Positions 6,721 through 14,746 of a DNA stretch of 40,600 nucleotides are shown in pieces. The translations under genes were made by a program, and so were the position numbers. Source of the DNA: Gammaproteobacteria bacterium (GTDB lineage Bacteria > Pseudomonadota > Gammaproteobacteria > JADZEE01); the NCBI GenBank assembly GCA_020850735.1, contig JADZEE010000018.1, forward strand, positions 1 to 40,600, read 5' to 3'. Below the pieces are notes generated by a model. It did no database searches and had not been told where the DNA came from. It was given only the letters and a program-made list of their open reading frames with translations. Positions within the stretch are counted from its first letter, which is position 1. Each line of letters starts with the position of its first letter.

Positions 6721-7512
6721 TCAGAACGCCAGCATCACCATCGCCTGGGCGACGGTTTCATCGACGTTGCGGACGCTGTACTTGTTGTGCCAGTAGGCGA
6801 GCTCGATACCCGCGTACAGGTGCCCCGGCGCAGCGGCGCCCAGGGCCCCCACGTCGACGAGCAGCTGCGGCTGGGTGAGCCATTGCCAGCGGCGGCCGCG
6901 GAAGGTGTCCGGGCTGAGCACATCGACATGACCGCGAAAGCGCATCGGCACGCGCCCCAGGTGAAAGCTCAGATCCCACACCGGCGTGAACTGCACGCCG
7001 ACGTCGTTGACGTCGTCGTTCTTGTAGGCGTGGATGTCGAACTGGAAGAAGGTGAAGCCCGGGATCGCGATGTCGAAGCTGATCCCCGCCAGCATGGCAC
7101 GGAAGGGATCGGCCGCCGGCTCGTCGCTGGCGTGGAAGGAGACGCTGAGATCGACGTCGGTGATCGGGCCGAAGGCGACGGGACGGCCGCTGAGCCACGA
7201 CAGGCTGAGCTGCAGGTAGGCTTCCTCGTACAGCTCGGTGTTGATGTCGTCACGAAAGAACGTGTCCAGGAACACGTAAATATCGCCCCACGCGCCGCCC
7301 TGGGCATGCTCGGTGGTGACGGTCATCCGGTTCGGGCTGCCGAGCTCGAAGTCGGTGCCGTACAGAACCTGCACGTCGGTGGCGCGCCAGCCTTCGGCGC
7401 GCGCGGGCATCGCGAGCGCCAGGCACAGGCCGAGCAGCGCGAGGCCGCACCGGTAACGGCGCACCGGCGCGCGATCCCGCGCCCCGGCGGCGATTGCGGC
7501 GACTCCTTCCAT
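6721..7512 (-). CDS. Tsx-like outer membrane channel protein
   Basis: This is a 263-residue outer membrane beta-barrel. ATG 7512 is chosen over ATG 7518 because GGGAGG ends directly before 7518 and is 6 nt from 7512. A signal peptide (hydrophobic LALLGLCLALAMPARA) is cleaved after about residue 38-40, leaving EGWRATDVQVLYGTDFE. Repeated amphipathic strands (FTFFQFDIHAYKNDD, LYAGIELAYWHNKYSV) and a terminal Phe mark insertion by the BAM complex. The pattern matches the nucleoside-specific channel (Tsx/OmpK) superfamily. It converges with the MDR gene and diverges from the zinc-ribbon gene. The transported solute is unknown. Confidence 0.8.
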   Translation of the reverse strand: MEGVAAIAAGARDRAPVRRYRCGLALLGLCLALAMPARAEGWRATDVQVLYGTDFELGSPNRMTVTTEHAQGGAWGDIYVFLDTFFRDDINTELYEEAYLQLSLSWLSGRPVAFGPITDVDLSVSFHASDEPAADPFRAMLAGISFDIAIPGFTFFQFDIHAYKNDDVNDVGVQFTPVWDLSFHLGRVPMRFRGHVDVLSPDTFRGRRWQWLTQPQLLVDVGALGAAAPGHLYAGIELAYWHNKYSVRNVDETVAQAMVMLAF

Positions 7513-7711
7513 GGCCATCCTCCCGGCAGGCGGTGCTTCGAACAGGCTCGAATCGTCTCGCGACGGGCACCGATGCTAGCACGCGTCACCGCTGCCTGCC
7601 CGCGGGCACGCAGCGGTGGCGGCAGGCGCGGGGCAGTTCAAGTATTCTGAGCGGCGCCGGAGCCCGCGCTGAGACGGCTCGCCGAACCCCCGACCCGGAG
7701 AGTCGATCCCG

Positions 7712-8644
7712 ATGTTCTGCACCCGCTGTGGACTGCGCAACGCCGCGGATGCCCGGTTCTGCTTCGCCTGCGGCCACGCGCTCGGCCCGGTGCCGGAAAC
7801 GGCCGGTGACACCGCGCCGCAAGCGGCACGCACGGACACGCTCGAGCAGATGTATGCGGCCGCGGTGGGTTATCGCCGGGTCGCGTTCTACCTGCCGCGT
7901 TTTCGCAGCTTCGACGCGGGCGGCAGATCGCTGTCGTGGAACTGGCCGGCGTTCTTCGTCAGCTTCTACTGGCTGCTGTACCGCAAGCTGTGGGGCTGGG
8001 CGGCGCTGTATTTTTTCGGTCCGCTGGCGGCCGGGATCGTGGAGGCGTTCATCACCGCGCTGCCGGGGGCCGGTGCCGCGACCGGGCTCATCTGGCTGCC
8101 GTACAGCATCGCCATCTGGATCGTGCTGCCTGCCAGCGCCAACTGGATCTACTACCGCCGCGTGCAGACCCTGATCGCCGATACCGCCGCGTTCACCGGC
8201 GACCACAGCGCGCGCCTGCAGCTGCTGGCCGCGCGCGGCGGCACCAGCAACGCGGTCGTCGTCATCATCGTGATCCTCGCCACGGTGTTCGTGCTCGGCG
8301 TCGTCGCCGCGGTGGCGATCCCCGCCTACCAGGACTACGCGCTGCGCGCGGTCGTCGTCCGGGAGCTCGACCGGACCCGCGCCGCCAAGCGCTGCGTCGC
8401 CGAAGGCTACGAACGCGGCGCTACGCTCGCGGACAGCGGCACGGCCTGCGCGCCCGCGAGCGGCGCGCCGGCGGACGCGGCGATCGAAGTCGCAGCGGAC
8501 GGTCGCATCACGGTGACGTTCTCCCGCGCCGGCCTGCACGGGCAGACGATCGTGCTCGAACCCCGGGAGGACGGCGGATCATTGCAATGGGATTGCGCCG
8601 GCGGCACGCTCGCGCGCAGGTTCCGTCCGGCGCAGTGCCGGTGA
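7712..8644 (+). CDS. Zinc ribbon - DUF2628 - type IV pilin-like fusion protein
   Basis: The 310-residue protein combines three modules. Residues 3-21 are a zinc ribbon (CTRC...CFAC). Residues ~50-165 are a DUF2628-like membrane region (WNWPAFFVSFYWLLYRKLWGWAALYF, GLIWLPYSIAIWIVLP). Residues ~185-310 resemble a type IV pilin: a hydrophobic helix ending GVVAAVAIPAYQDY, a globular beta region, and a disulfide-type end with WDC and RPAQC. The prepilin peptidase G/F-T-x-x-E site is missing, so the pilin part is probably retained in the membrane with its head in the periplasm. GGAG lies 11 nt before ATG 7712. The role is unknown; a minor-pilin-like sensor is one possibility. Confidence 0.82.
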   Translation: MFCTRCGLRNAADARFCFACGHALGPVPETAGDTAPQAARTDTLEQMYAAAVGYRRVAFYLPRFRSFDAGGRSLSWNWPAFFVSFYWLLYRKLWGWAALYFFGPLAAGIVEAFITALPGAGAATGLIWLPYSIAIWIVLPASANWIYYRRVQTLIADTAAFTGDHSARLQLLAARGGTSNAVVVIIVILATVFVLGVVAAVAIPAYQDYALRAVVVRELDRTRAAKRCVAEGYERGATLADSGTACAPASGAPADAAIEVAADGRITVTFSRAGLHGQTIVLEPREDGGSLQWDCAGGTLARRFRPAQCR

Positions 8645-8696
8645 ACGCACCGCTACGCGCCGGCCGGCGGCGCTGACACAAAGGATCGAACGACGC

Positions 8697-9326
8697 ATGG
8701 CTGAATCGAAACACGAGGGGATCGCACCGGCGGGACGCCCGCCGGCCGAGCCGGTTACGGTGATCGTCGCACGGCGCTTCCTGCCCGAACGCGCGGCCGA
8801 GAACGAGGCGTTTCTGCGCGGCATCACGGCCGCCGCGCAGAAGTTTCCCGGTCATCTCGGCGTCACGGTGTTTCGTCCCGCCTCCGCGGACGATCCCGAA
8901 TACCGGCTGGTGTTCCGCTTCGATTCCATGGACCACTTCCGGGCCTGGGAACAATCGCCGGAGCGCGCCAAATGGCTCGCCATCGGCGAGCAGCTCAGCC
9001 CCCACGCGGCCGAGATCGAGGTGCTGACCGGCCTGGAGACCTGGTTCACGCTGCCCGGTGCGCGCGGCGTGGCACCGCCGCCGAAGTACAAGATGATGCT
9101 GCTGGTGATGCTGGCAATCTACCCGCTGTCATTGCTGCTGAATCTGCTGCTCGGACAGTTCCTCGCCGCGCTGGCGGCGCCGCTGCGGGTGCTGGTATTC
9201 ACCGTGCTGCTCGTACCGTGCATGACCTATGTCGTCATGCCCGCGCTCACGCGCCTGCTGGGAACCTGGCTGTACCCCGGCTGCCGCGTGCGCACCGCGG
9301 CGCACGTCGAGCCGCGCACCGAATGA
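8697..9326 (+). CDS. ABM-domain protein with C-terminal membrane segments
   Basis: This 209-residue protein starts at ATG 8697, 10 nt after AAGGA. Residues ~20-120 form an antibiotic biosynthesis monooxygenase (dimeric alpha-beta barrel) domain: VTVIVARRFLPERAAENEAFL, FPGHLGVTVFRP, YRLVFRFDSMDHFRAWEQSPER. The C-terminal part has two hydrophobic helices (MMLLVMLAIYPLSLLLNLLL and LVFTVLLVPCMTYVVMPAL), which place the ABM domain at the cytoplasmic membrane. Similar ABM-plus-membrane proteins are widespread and lack a proven substrate. It follows the zinc-ribbon gene by 52 nt on the same strand and could share its transcript. Confidence 0.85.
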   Translation: MAESKHEGIAPAGRPPAEPVTVIVARRFLPERAAENEAFLRGITAAAQKFPGHLGVTVFRPASADDPEYRLVFRFDSMDHFRAWEQSPERAKWLAIGEQLSPHAAEIEVLTGLETWFTLPGARGVAPPPKYKMMLLVMLAIYPLSLLLNLLLGQFLAALAAPLRVLVFTVLLVPCMTYVVMPALTRLLGTWLYPGCRVRTAAHVEPRTE

Positions 9327-9386
9327 GCACTGCGGCCGGCCGGCACCGGGCGCTTTGTCTATACTCCGGGCACGGAGCTCACGACC

Positions 9387-11090
9387 CTGGCCGCACCCAC
9401 CGTATCCGGTAGCTACTCGCACGTCGGCCGCAGCGGCCGGCTGAGCGTCGACGCGTTGCTGTGGGGAACGAAATGGGGCGGCCCGGCCGGCAGCGGCGCG
9501 ACGGTGGTCTACAGCTTCCCCGGCTACGGCGCCACCTGGTCGACGAATCCGTACTCCGGTTACGGGCCGGTGAGCGACCGCAACAGCGAACCCTGGAGCC
9601 CCGACTACCTGCCGATGGCGCCCGTGGATCGTCCGGGGATCCGGGCCGCGCTGCAGGCCTGGGCGAACGTCGCCAACATCCGCTTCGTCGCCGTGGCCGA
9701 CACGCCGGCGAACGTGGGCGACATCCGCTTCGCGTACTCCGGCGCCGTCGATGCCGACACCCTGGCCCACGCCTATGCGCCGGGCCGCGACGCCTATGCC
9801 GGTGACGTGTGGTTCAACGCGCGCTATTACTCGGGCTATTTCCTCTCCTTCGCCGCCGGTACCGGCGCCTTCCAGACCGCGCTGCACGAGATCGGCCACG
9901 CGCTCGGGCTGCGCCATCCCTTCGATCGGGCGCCACGGCTGCCGGCGGCCACCGACAATTTCAAGTACACGCTGATGGCCTACGACGTCGCCCCGGGCGT
10001 GGCGGACGACGGCAGCCTGAGTTATTACCCGACCACGCCGATGGCCTATGACATCGACGCCCTCCAGCGCCTGTACGGACCCAATCTGCGCTTCCACGCC
10101 GCCAACAACGTGTACACCTACTACGGCGACCGGCCCTACTTCGAGACGATCTGGGATCCCGCCGGCCTGGACACGCTGCGCCACGCGGGCACGAACGCGG
10201 TGACCATCGATCTGCGTCCCGGCCACTGGAGCACGCTCGGCCAGGCCCTGACCTACGATGACGGCACCGGCCCGGTCAGCGATCCCTACACGGTCGCGAT
10301 CCACCGCCTGTCGATCATCGAGAACGCGACCGGTGGCGCCGGCGGCGATCGCATCATCGGCAACGGCGCCGCCAACGTGCTCAGCGGTGGTGACGGCGAC
10401 GATTACCTCCACGGGGCGGGCGGCAACGACACCCTGTACGGCGGGCGCGGCAACGACCGGCTGATCGGCGGCGGCGGCGCGGATCGCCTGAACGGCGGTC
10501 CCGGCGACGACAGCTATCACCTCGACCATCGCGGCGACATCGTCATCGACGGCAGCGGGTACGATACCGTCACCGCCGTCATCGACTACACGCTGCCCGC
10601 GAGCATCGAGGTCCTGATCCTCGGCGGGCGTGCGGCTTTGAACGGCACGGGCAATGCGCTCGACAACGTGCTGCGCGGCAATGCCGCGGCCAACGCGCTC
10701 ACTGGCATGGACGGTGACGACGTTCTCATCGGCAACGGCGGCGCCGACACGCTGATCGGTGGTGCGGGCCGCGATACCTTCGTGTTTGCGACGCCGGCCG
10801 ACGGCGCCATCGTCCGGCTGCCGGATTTCCTGTCCGGCACGGACGTGCTGCGGCTCGCGCCGGCGGCGTTTGCGTCCCTGCCGGCCGACGCGTTCGCCCC
10901 GCTGCCGGCCGACTGGCTCGCGTACGGGCCGGTGGCCGTCGACGCCAGCCACGTGCTGCTGTTCGACGGCGCCAGCGGTTACCTGAGCTACGATGCCGAC
11001 GCCAACGGTCCGGGTCCGGCCGTGCCCTTCGCCCGGATCGACTCGCTGCTCATCGCGGCCACCGACATCTTCGTCATGGCCGGCGTGTGA
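9387..11090 (+). CDS. Serralysin-like RTX metalloprotease (M10 family), probable CTG start
   Basis: This secreted zinc protease carries HEIGHALGLRH (residues 167-177) as the HExxHxxGxxH site and a Met-turn methionine at 197. RTX nonapeptide repeats (GGDGDDYLHG, GGRGNDRLIG, GGAGRDTF) span about 315-470. The C-terminal end, DIFVMAGV, fits a type I secretion signal. No ATG, GTG or TTG precedes TTG 9456 in this frame back to a stop at 9324. Yet the residues before 9456 (SGRLSVDALLWGTKW) match the family's conserved beginning. CTG 9387 with GGAG at 9374-9377 (9-nt spacing) gives a 567-residue protein without a signal peptide, as expected for type I export. No type I transporter genes are in the window. 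Confidence 0.85.
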   Translation: MAAPTVSGSYSHVGRSGRLSVDALLWGTKWGGPAGSGATVVYSFPGYGATWSTNPYSGYGPVSDRNSEPWSPDYLPMAPVDRPGIRAALQAWANVANIRFVAVADTPANVGDIRFAYSGAVDADTLAHAYAPGRDAYAGDVWFNARYYSGYFLSFAAGTGAFQTALHEIGHALGLRHPFDRAPRLPAATDNFKYTLMAYDVAPGVADDGSLSYYPTTPMAYDIDALQRLYGPNLRFHAANNVYTYYGDRPYFETIWDPAGLDTLRHAGTNAVTIDLRPGHWSTLGQALTYDDGTGPVSDPYTVAIHRLSIIENATGGAGGDRIIGNGAANVLSGGDGDDYLHGAGGNDTLYGGRGNDRLIGGGGADRLNGGPGDDSYHLDHRGDIVIDGSGYDTVTAVIDYTLPASIEVLILGGRAALNGTGNALDNVLRGNAAANALTGMDGDDVLIGNGGADTLIGGAGRDTFVFATPADGAIVRLPDFLSGTDVLRLAPAAFASLPADAFAPLPADWLAYGPVAVDASHVLLFDGASGYLSYDADANGPGPAVPFARIDSLLIAATDIFVMAGV

Positions 11091-11096
11091 GCGGCT

Positions 11097-11744
11097 TCAA
11101 TCCGCCTGCCGTGCGATGAGCTGCGGACCGTCGTGCTGCGCGTCGTTGACGGCGCGACTGACCGGATAGGCCTGCATCCCTTCGGCGGGAAACGGGCGCA
11201 GCAGCCCGGCCGCCGGTTCAGCGAGCCAGCGCGCGTAGTGCGCGGGGGCCAGGATGACCGGCATGCGGTCGTGGATCGTCGCGCACAGCGCGTTCGGCTC
11301 GGTGGTGAGGATGGCGCAGGACTCGATCACGGTGCCGGCGTGCTCGCCTCGCCCTTCCCAGTGCTCCCACAGGCCGGCGAAGGCGAACAGATCGCCCTCG
11401 CGCAGGCGGATGTAGTACGGCTGTCTGGCGCCGGCGACGCGGCGCCATTCGTAGAAGCCGCTCGCGGGAATGAGGCAGCGGCGGTGCTTGAAGGCTGCAC
11501 GAAACGCCGGTTTGCCGGCGACCGTCTCGGCTCGCGCGTTGATCATCCGGTAGCCGAGCTTCGGATCCTTGGCCCAGAAGGGCACCAGGCCCCAGTGCAG
11601 CAGCGCGAGGCCGTCGTCGCGTACCGCGGCGATGGCGGACTGCGGGGCGATGTTGTAACGCGCCGGCAGCGCCGGCGCCGCGCCCAGATGGAAGTGCGCC
11701 AGCACCTCCTCCCGGCCGGCATGAAACGCGAAGCGACCGCACAT
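11097..11744 (-). CDS. yedK: SRAP-domain protein (YedK/HMCES family)
   Basis: This 215-residue protein matches the SOS response-associated peptidase family. Cys2 becomes the N terminus after Met removal and forms a thiazolidine crosslink with abasic sites in single-stranded DNA. Asn31 (YNIAP), Asn69 with Arg71 (NARAE), Glu99 (SGFYEWRR) and His158 (IHDRMPV) are the expected active-site and DNA-binding residues. All are present, so it should be functional. It lies 38 nt downstream of the YbiO-like channel gene on the same strand. No LexA-type box was identified. It converges with the metalloprotease, with only 6 nt between the stops. Confidence 0.92.
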   Translation of the reverse strand: MCGRFAFHAGREEVLAHFHLGAAPALPARYNIAPQSAIAAVRDDGLALLHWGLVPFWAKDPKLGYRMINARAETVAGKPAFRAAFKHRRCLIPASGFYEWRRVAGARQPYYIRLREGDLFAFAGLWEHWEGRGEHAGTVIESCAILTTEPNALCATIHDRMPVILAPAHYARWLAEPAAGLLRPFPAEGMQAYPVSRAVNDAQHDGPQLIARQAD

Positions 11745-11782
11745 GACGTCCGGGCGAGGCGTTCAGGCGGCGCGCGCGTCGG

Positions 11783-14008
11783 TCACGACGATTCCGGCGC
11801 GGCGCCGCGCAGATTGAGCGCCGGCGCCCGCCCCTGTTTGTCGACGCCGAGGTAAATCGTCCGGTGCGGAAACGGGATCTCGATGCCGAGCTCGTCGAAC
11901 CTGCGCTTCATGCGGCGGTTGAACTCCCGGCCGACGGCCCACTGTTTGATGGGCAGGGTCTTGAAGCGGGCCTTGATGATCACGGCCGAATCGGCGAACG
12001 CGTCCACGCCCAGGATCTCGAGCGGCGCGAGGATGAGCGGTGCGAACTCGGGATCGGTCTGCAGCTGCGCCCCGAGCTCGACGAGCGTGTCGATGACCGC
12101 GTCCACGTCCTCGCGGTAGGCGACGCCGACGTCGAACACGTAGAAGGCGAAATCCCGGGTGAGGTTGCTCACGGTGGTGATGGCGCTGAACGGAATGGTG
12201 TGCACGGTGCCGGCCAGATCGCGCAGGCGCACGCGCCGGATCGTCACCGATTCGACCACCCCGGCCTTGTCGCCGACCTGGATGACGTCACCCACCTCGA
12301 ACAGGTTCTCAATCAGGATGAACGCGCCGGTGATCACGTCCTTGACCAGGGTCTGGGCGCCGAAGCCGACGGCGAGGCCCACCACGCCGGCGCCGGCGAG
12401 CAGCGGCGCGATATCCACGCCGAGCTCCGCCAGGACCATCAGCGTGGTGAGCACCGACAGGATCACCATCAGGGCGTTGCGGGCGACGTCGAGCAGCGTG
12501 CGCGCGCGGGCGCTCGGCAACGCCGCGCCGTCCGCCCCGCCGTCGAGGTAGCCCTCGATGACGTTGCTCGCCACCTCCCAGACCAGGACGGCGCCGAAGA
12601 TGACGCCGGCGAGGGTGAACGCCGTGCCACCCAGTGCGCGCCCCGGCGTGCTCGTGGCCCAGGCGAAGGTGTCGATGCCCCAGGCCTGCAGCAGCGCCAG
12701 CAGGCCGATGATCCCGACGGCCGCCTTGGCGACCGTGCGCAGCCCGGCGAGATAGCGGTTCGCGCGCGCCTCGAGTCGCGGGAAGCGCGCGTGCAGATCC
12801 TCGCTGATGTGAAACCCGCGCTCGAAGCCCGCGTCCAGCAGGTGCACCGCGCCACGCGCGAGCAGCAGCACGAGCACGGACAGCAGGCTGGCGCGCAGGA
12901 CGTAGGCAAAGCCCCCGGGCAGGTCCAGCGCCCACACCGCATACAGGACGACGACGTACACGATGGCGATCACGTGCCAGCTCGCCGCCAGGCGCCGGCG
13001 CAACAGGCGCAGGCCCATGCGCGCGTCGTCACCGGAGACGTGCGTGGCGCGTATGCGGGTGGCGACCGCGGCGCGGTTCTGCAGGATGAGCACCACGAGC
13101 AGAGCGGTAATGAACAGGCCGAGCAGCCGCAGCAGCGCCAGATAGATGCCGACCGTCAGACCGAGAAACAGACCGGCCTGCAGGGCGAAATAACCGTATA
13201 CCGAGGTCAGCGCCAGGCGCCGCACCCAGATGTCGACGTAGTTGGCGCTCTCGTCGCCGAGCGGCAGCAGGCGCAGGCGCGGCGCGGTCGGCGCGACCAC
13301 GACCCGTGCCAGCGCGAGCACGGTCCACACGATGATGCCGGCGTTGACCCACGCGAGCGCGACCAGGCGCGTGTTGGGGCGGGTTTCGATCACGCTCAGC
13401 ACGAGGTAGGCGACCGCCGCGAGCACGAGCACGGGCACCATGTCCACGATCCAGCGCACGGCGAGCGCGGCCAGACGCAGCAATAGCCCGGCGCTGACCC
13501 GTTCGGCCACGCTGCGCCGCGGGCGCCGCAGCGCGATGCGCACGGCGTAGGCGCTGCCGTAGGCGGCGCCCAGAACGAGCAGCAGGCTGCTCAGCACTTC
13601 GACCCAGATCCCGCGCCGCTGCGGATCCGTGGCCTGCTCGTGCATCCAGGCGTACAGATCCGGCAGCGCATCGACCATCCCGGCGACCACCATCACGCCA
13701 TCGGTGAGCCGGCCGAGCCGTTGCGCCACCGCCTGGAGCAGATCCGCGACGGCGCTGCGGGCCGCGACGGGCGCGGCTTGCGGCGCGGGCGCCTGGGCCG
13801 CGCGCAGCAGCCGCAATTGCGCGATCAGCTGCTCGCGCGCGGCCGGATCCTCCAGCGTCTCGACCAGCGCATCGATCCGGGCGCCGTCCGCGGCGGGTTC
13901 GGCGCTCACGGCCGCGCCGGCGCTGGCCGCGCCGGCGCTCCACAGCGACGCCAGCACGATGAACGCGCGCACCAGCACTCGCAATTGCAGCCGCATCGAG
14001 ATCGACAT
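11783..14008 (-). CDS. YbiO-like mechanosensitive ion channel (MscS family)
   Basis: This is a 741-residue inner membrane channel. ATG 14008 begins a signal-like sequence (hydrophobic 10-35, ending AASAGAA); ATG 13996 is an alternative, and neither has a strong ribosome binding site. The periplasmic N-terminal region (residues ~40-115) contains EDPAAREQLIAQLRLLR, as in E. coli YbiO. Many transmembrane helices follow. The MscS core is near residues 505-590: PSARARTLLDVARNALMVI, VDIAPLLAGAGVVGLAVGFGAQTLVKD (the Gly/Ala-rich pore helix), then the beta domain FEVGDVIQVGDKAG. It should open under membrane tension to release solutes during hypoosmotic shock. In length and organisation it matches YbiO closely. 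Confidence 0.88.
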   Translation of the reverse strand: MSISMRLQLRVLVRAFIVLASLWSAGAASAGAAVSAEPAADGARIDALVETLEDPAAREQLIAQLRLLRAAQAPAPQAAPVAARSAVADLLQAVAQRLGRLTDGVMVVAGMVDALPDLYAWMHEQATDPQRRGIWVEVLSSLLLVLGAAYGSAYAVRIALRRPRRSVAERVSAGLLLRLAALAVRWIVDMVPVLVLAAVAYLVLSVIETRPNTRLVALAWVNAGIIVWTVLALARVVVAPTAPRLRLLPLGDESANYVDIWVRRLALTSVYGYFALQAGLFLGLTVGIYLALLRLLGLFITALLVVLILQNRAAVATRIRATHVSGDDARMGLRLLRRRLAASWHVIAIVYVVVLYAVWALDLPGGFAYVLRASLLSVLVLLLARGAVHLLDAGFERGFHISEDLHARFPRLEARANRYLAGLRTVAKAAVGIIGLLALLQAWGIDTFAWATSTPGRALGGTAFTLAGVIFGAVLVWEVASNVIEGYLDGGADGAALPSARARTLLDVARNALMVILSVLTTLMVLAELGVDIAPLLAGAGVVGLAVGFGAQTLVKDVITGAFILIENLFEVGDVIQVGDKAGVVESVTIRRVRLRDLAGTVHTIPFSAITTVSNLTRDFAFYVFDVGVAYREDVDAVIDTLVELGAQLQTDPEFAPLILAPLEILGVDAFADSAVIIKARFKTLPIKQWAVGREFNRRMKRRFDELGIEIPFPHRTIYLGVDKQGRAPALNLRGAAPESS

Positions 14009-14206
14009 CAGTGTTACGCACGCACCCCGCCGTGGCGGGCTGCGTCGAACCGGAGAATGAGGATCCCAGCCTACCGCCTTGGCCGGGGATGTCAAAACGC
14101 CGGCACGGGCCCGGTACCGCGCGCTTGACCGCATCGGCCATGCGAACGACGATCGCTACCCCGGCCGCACCGGCCGCACCCGCATCCTGATTGCACGGAG
14201 CACAAG

Positions 14207-14665
14207 ATGACCGAAAACGAGACTGAAGGCGATCCGGACTGGGAAGCGCAATTGCCGCTGAGCCTCACCCCGTCCGCCCTGATTCACACGCTGCTGTGGT
14301 CCGCGGATGCCGTGCACACCGGCTGGGAGAGCTGCATCGAGCACGACCTGGTGCTGTCGGAGATCAACGCCATCGACGAGCTCAGCGACAATCACTGCCG
14401 GCTGGTCGAGCAGGAATACCTCGACGATGAGCAGGCCGAGATCACCTGGCACGACTGGGCGGTCGAGCTGAAGATCGGCAACGTGTTCGTGGCCGGGCAC
14501 TGGCGCGCGCAGGCCGACACCAATCTCGCCGACTGGGACTGGTGCGTCGGCGAGGCCGAGAAGGCGTTCACCTCGGCCTGCGTGCTGGTCGGCAAACGGG
14601 TCAGGCGCGGCCTCGCCGTCGACGCCCCGACGGGCTTGCACCGCGTCGGGCGCACGCACCACTGA
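14207..14665 (+). CDS. Small acidic protein of unknown function
   Basis: This 152-residue protein starts at ATG 14207, 7 nt after GGAG (14196-14199). It is acidic and Trp-rich (LLWSADAVHTGWESCIEHDLV, WHDWAVELKIGNVFVAGHW, LADWDWCVGEAEKAF) with a basic tail (KRVRRGLAVD). There is no signal peptide or hydrophobic helix, so it is probably cytoplasmic. Codon use matches the backbone, so this is a resident gene. I recognise no family. Its neighbours are a divergent channel gene and a convergent mgtE, giving no functional clue beyond membrane ion homeostasis. Confidence 0.7.
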   Translation: MTENETEGDPDWEAQLPLSLTPSALIHTLLWSADAVHTGWESCIEHDLVLSEINAIDELSDNHCRLVEQEYLDDEQAEITWHDWAVELKIGNVFVAGHWRAQADTNLADWDWCVGEAEKAFTSACVLVGKRVRRGLAVDAPTGLHRVGRTHH

Positions 14666-14692
14666 CGCGGCGCTGACCGGGGTTCGCGTTCA

Positions 14693-14738
14693 CGCCGCCC
14701 GTGGGGCGCGCAAGCGCGCACCCCGCCACGGGGCGGCG
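14693..14738. terminator. Hairpin between convergent genes, possible bidirectional terminator
   Basis: CGCCGCCC-GTGG (14693-14704) pairs with CCAC-GGGGCGGCG (14726-14738) with one bulged base. Inside, CGCGC and GCGCG pair around AA. It lies between the stops of the acidic unknown (14665) and mgtE (14747). There is no T tract, so termination by this hairpin alone is uncertain. Confidence 0.5.
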
Positions 14739-14746
14739 GCGGGCGT

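Noticed and set aside
9129..10952. Minus-strand open frame of 607 codons opposite the metalloprotease
   Set aside because: The plus strand encodes an intact M10/RTX protease; the antisense product has only Val/Arg/Gly-rich shadow composition.
11864..13486. Plus-strand 540-codon frame opposite the YbiO-like channel
   Set aside because: Its composition is a shadow of membrane protein codons; the minus strand shows clear MscS motifs.
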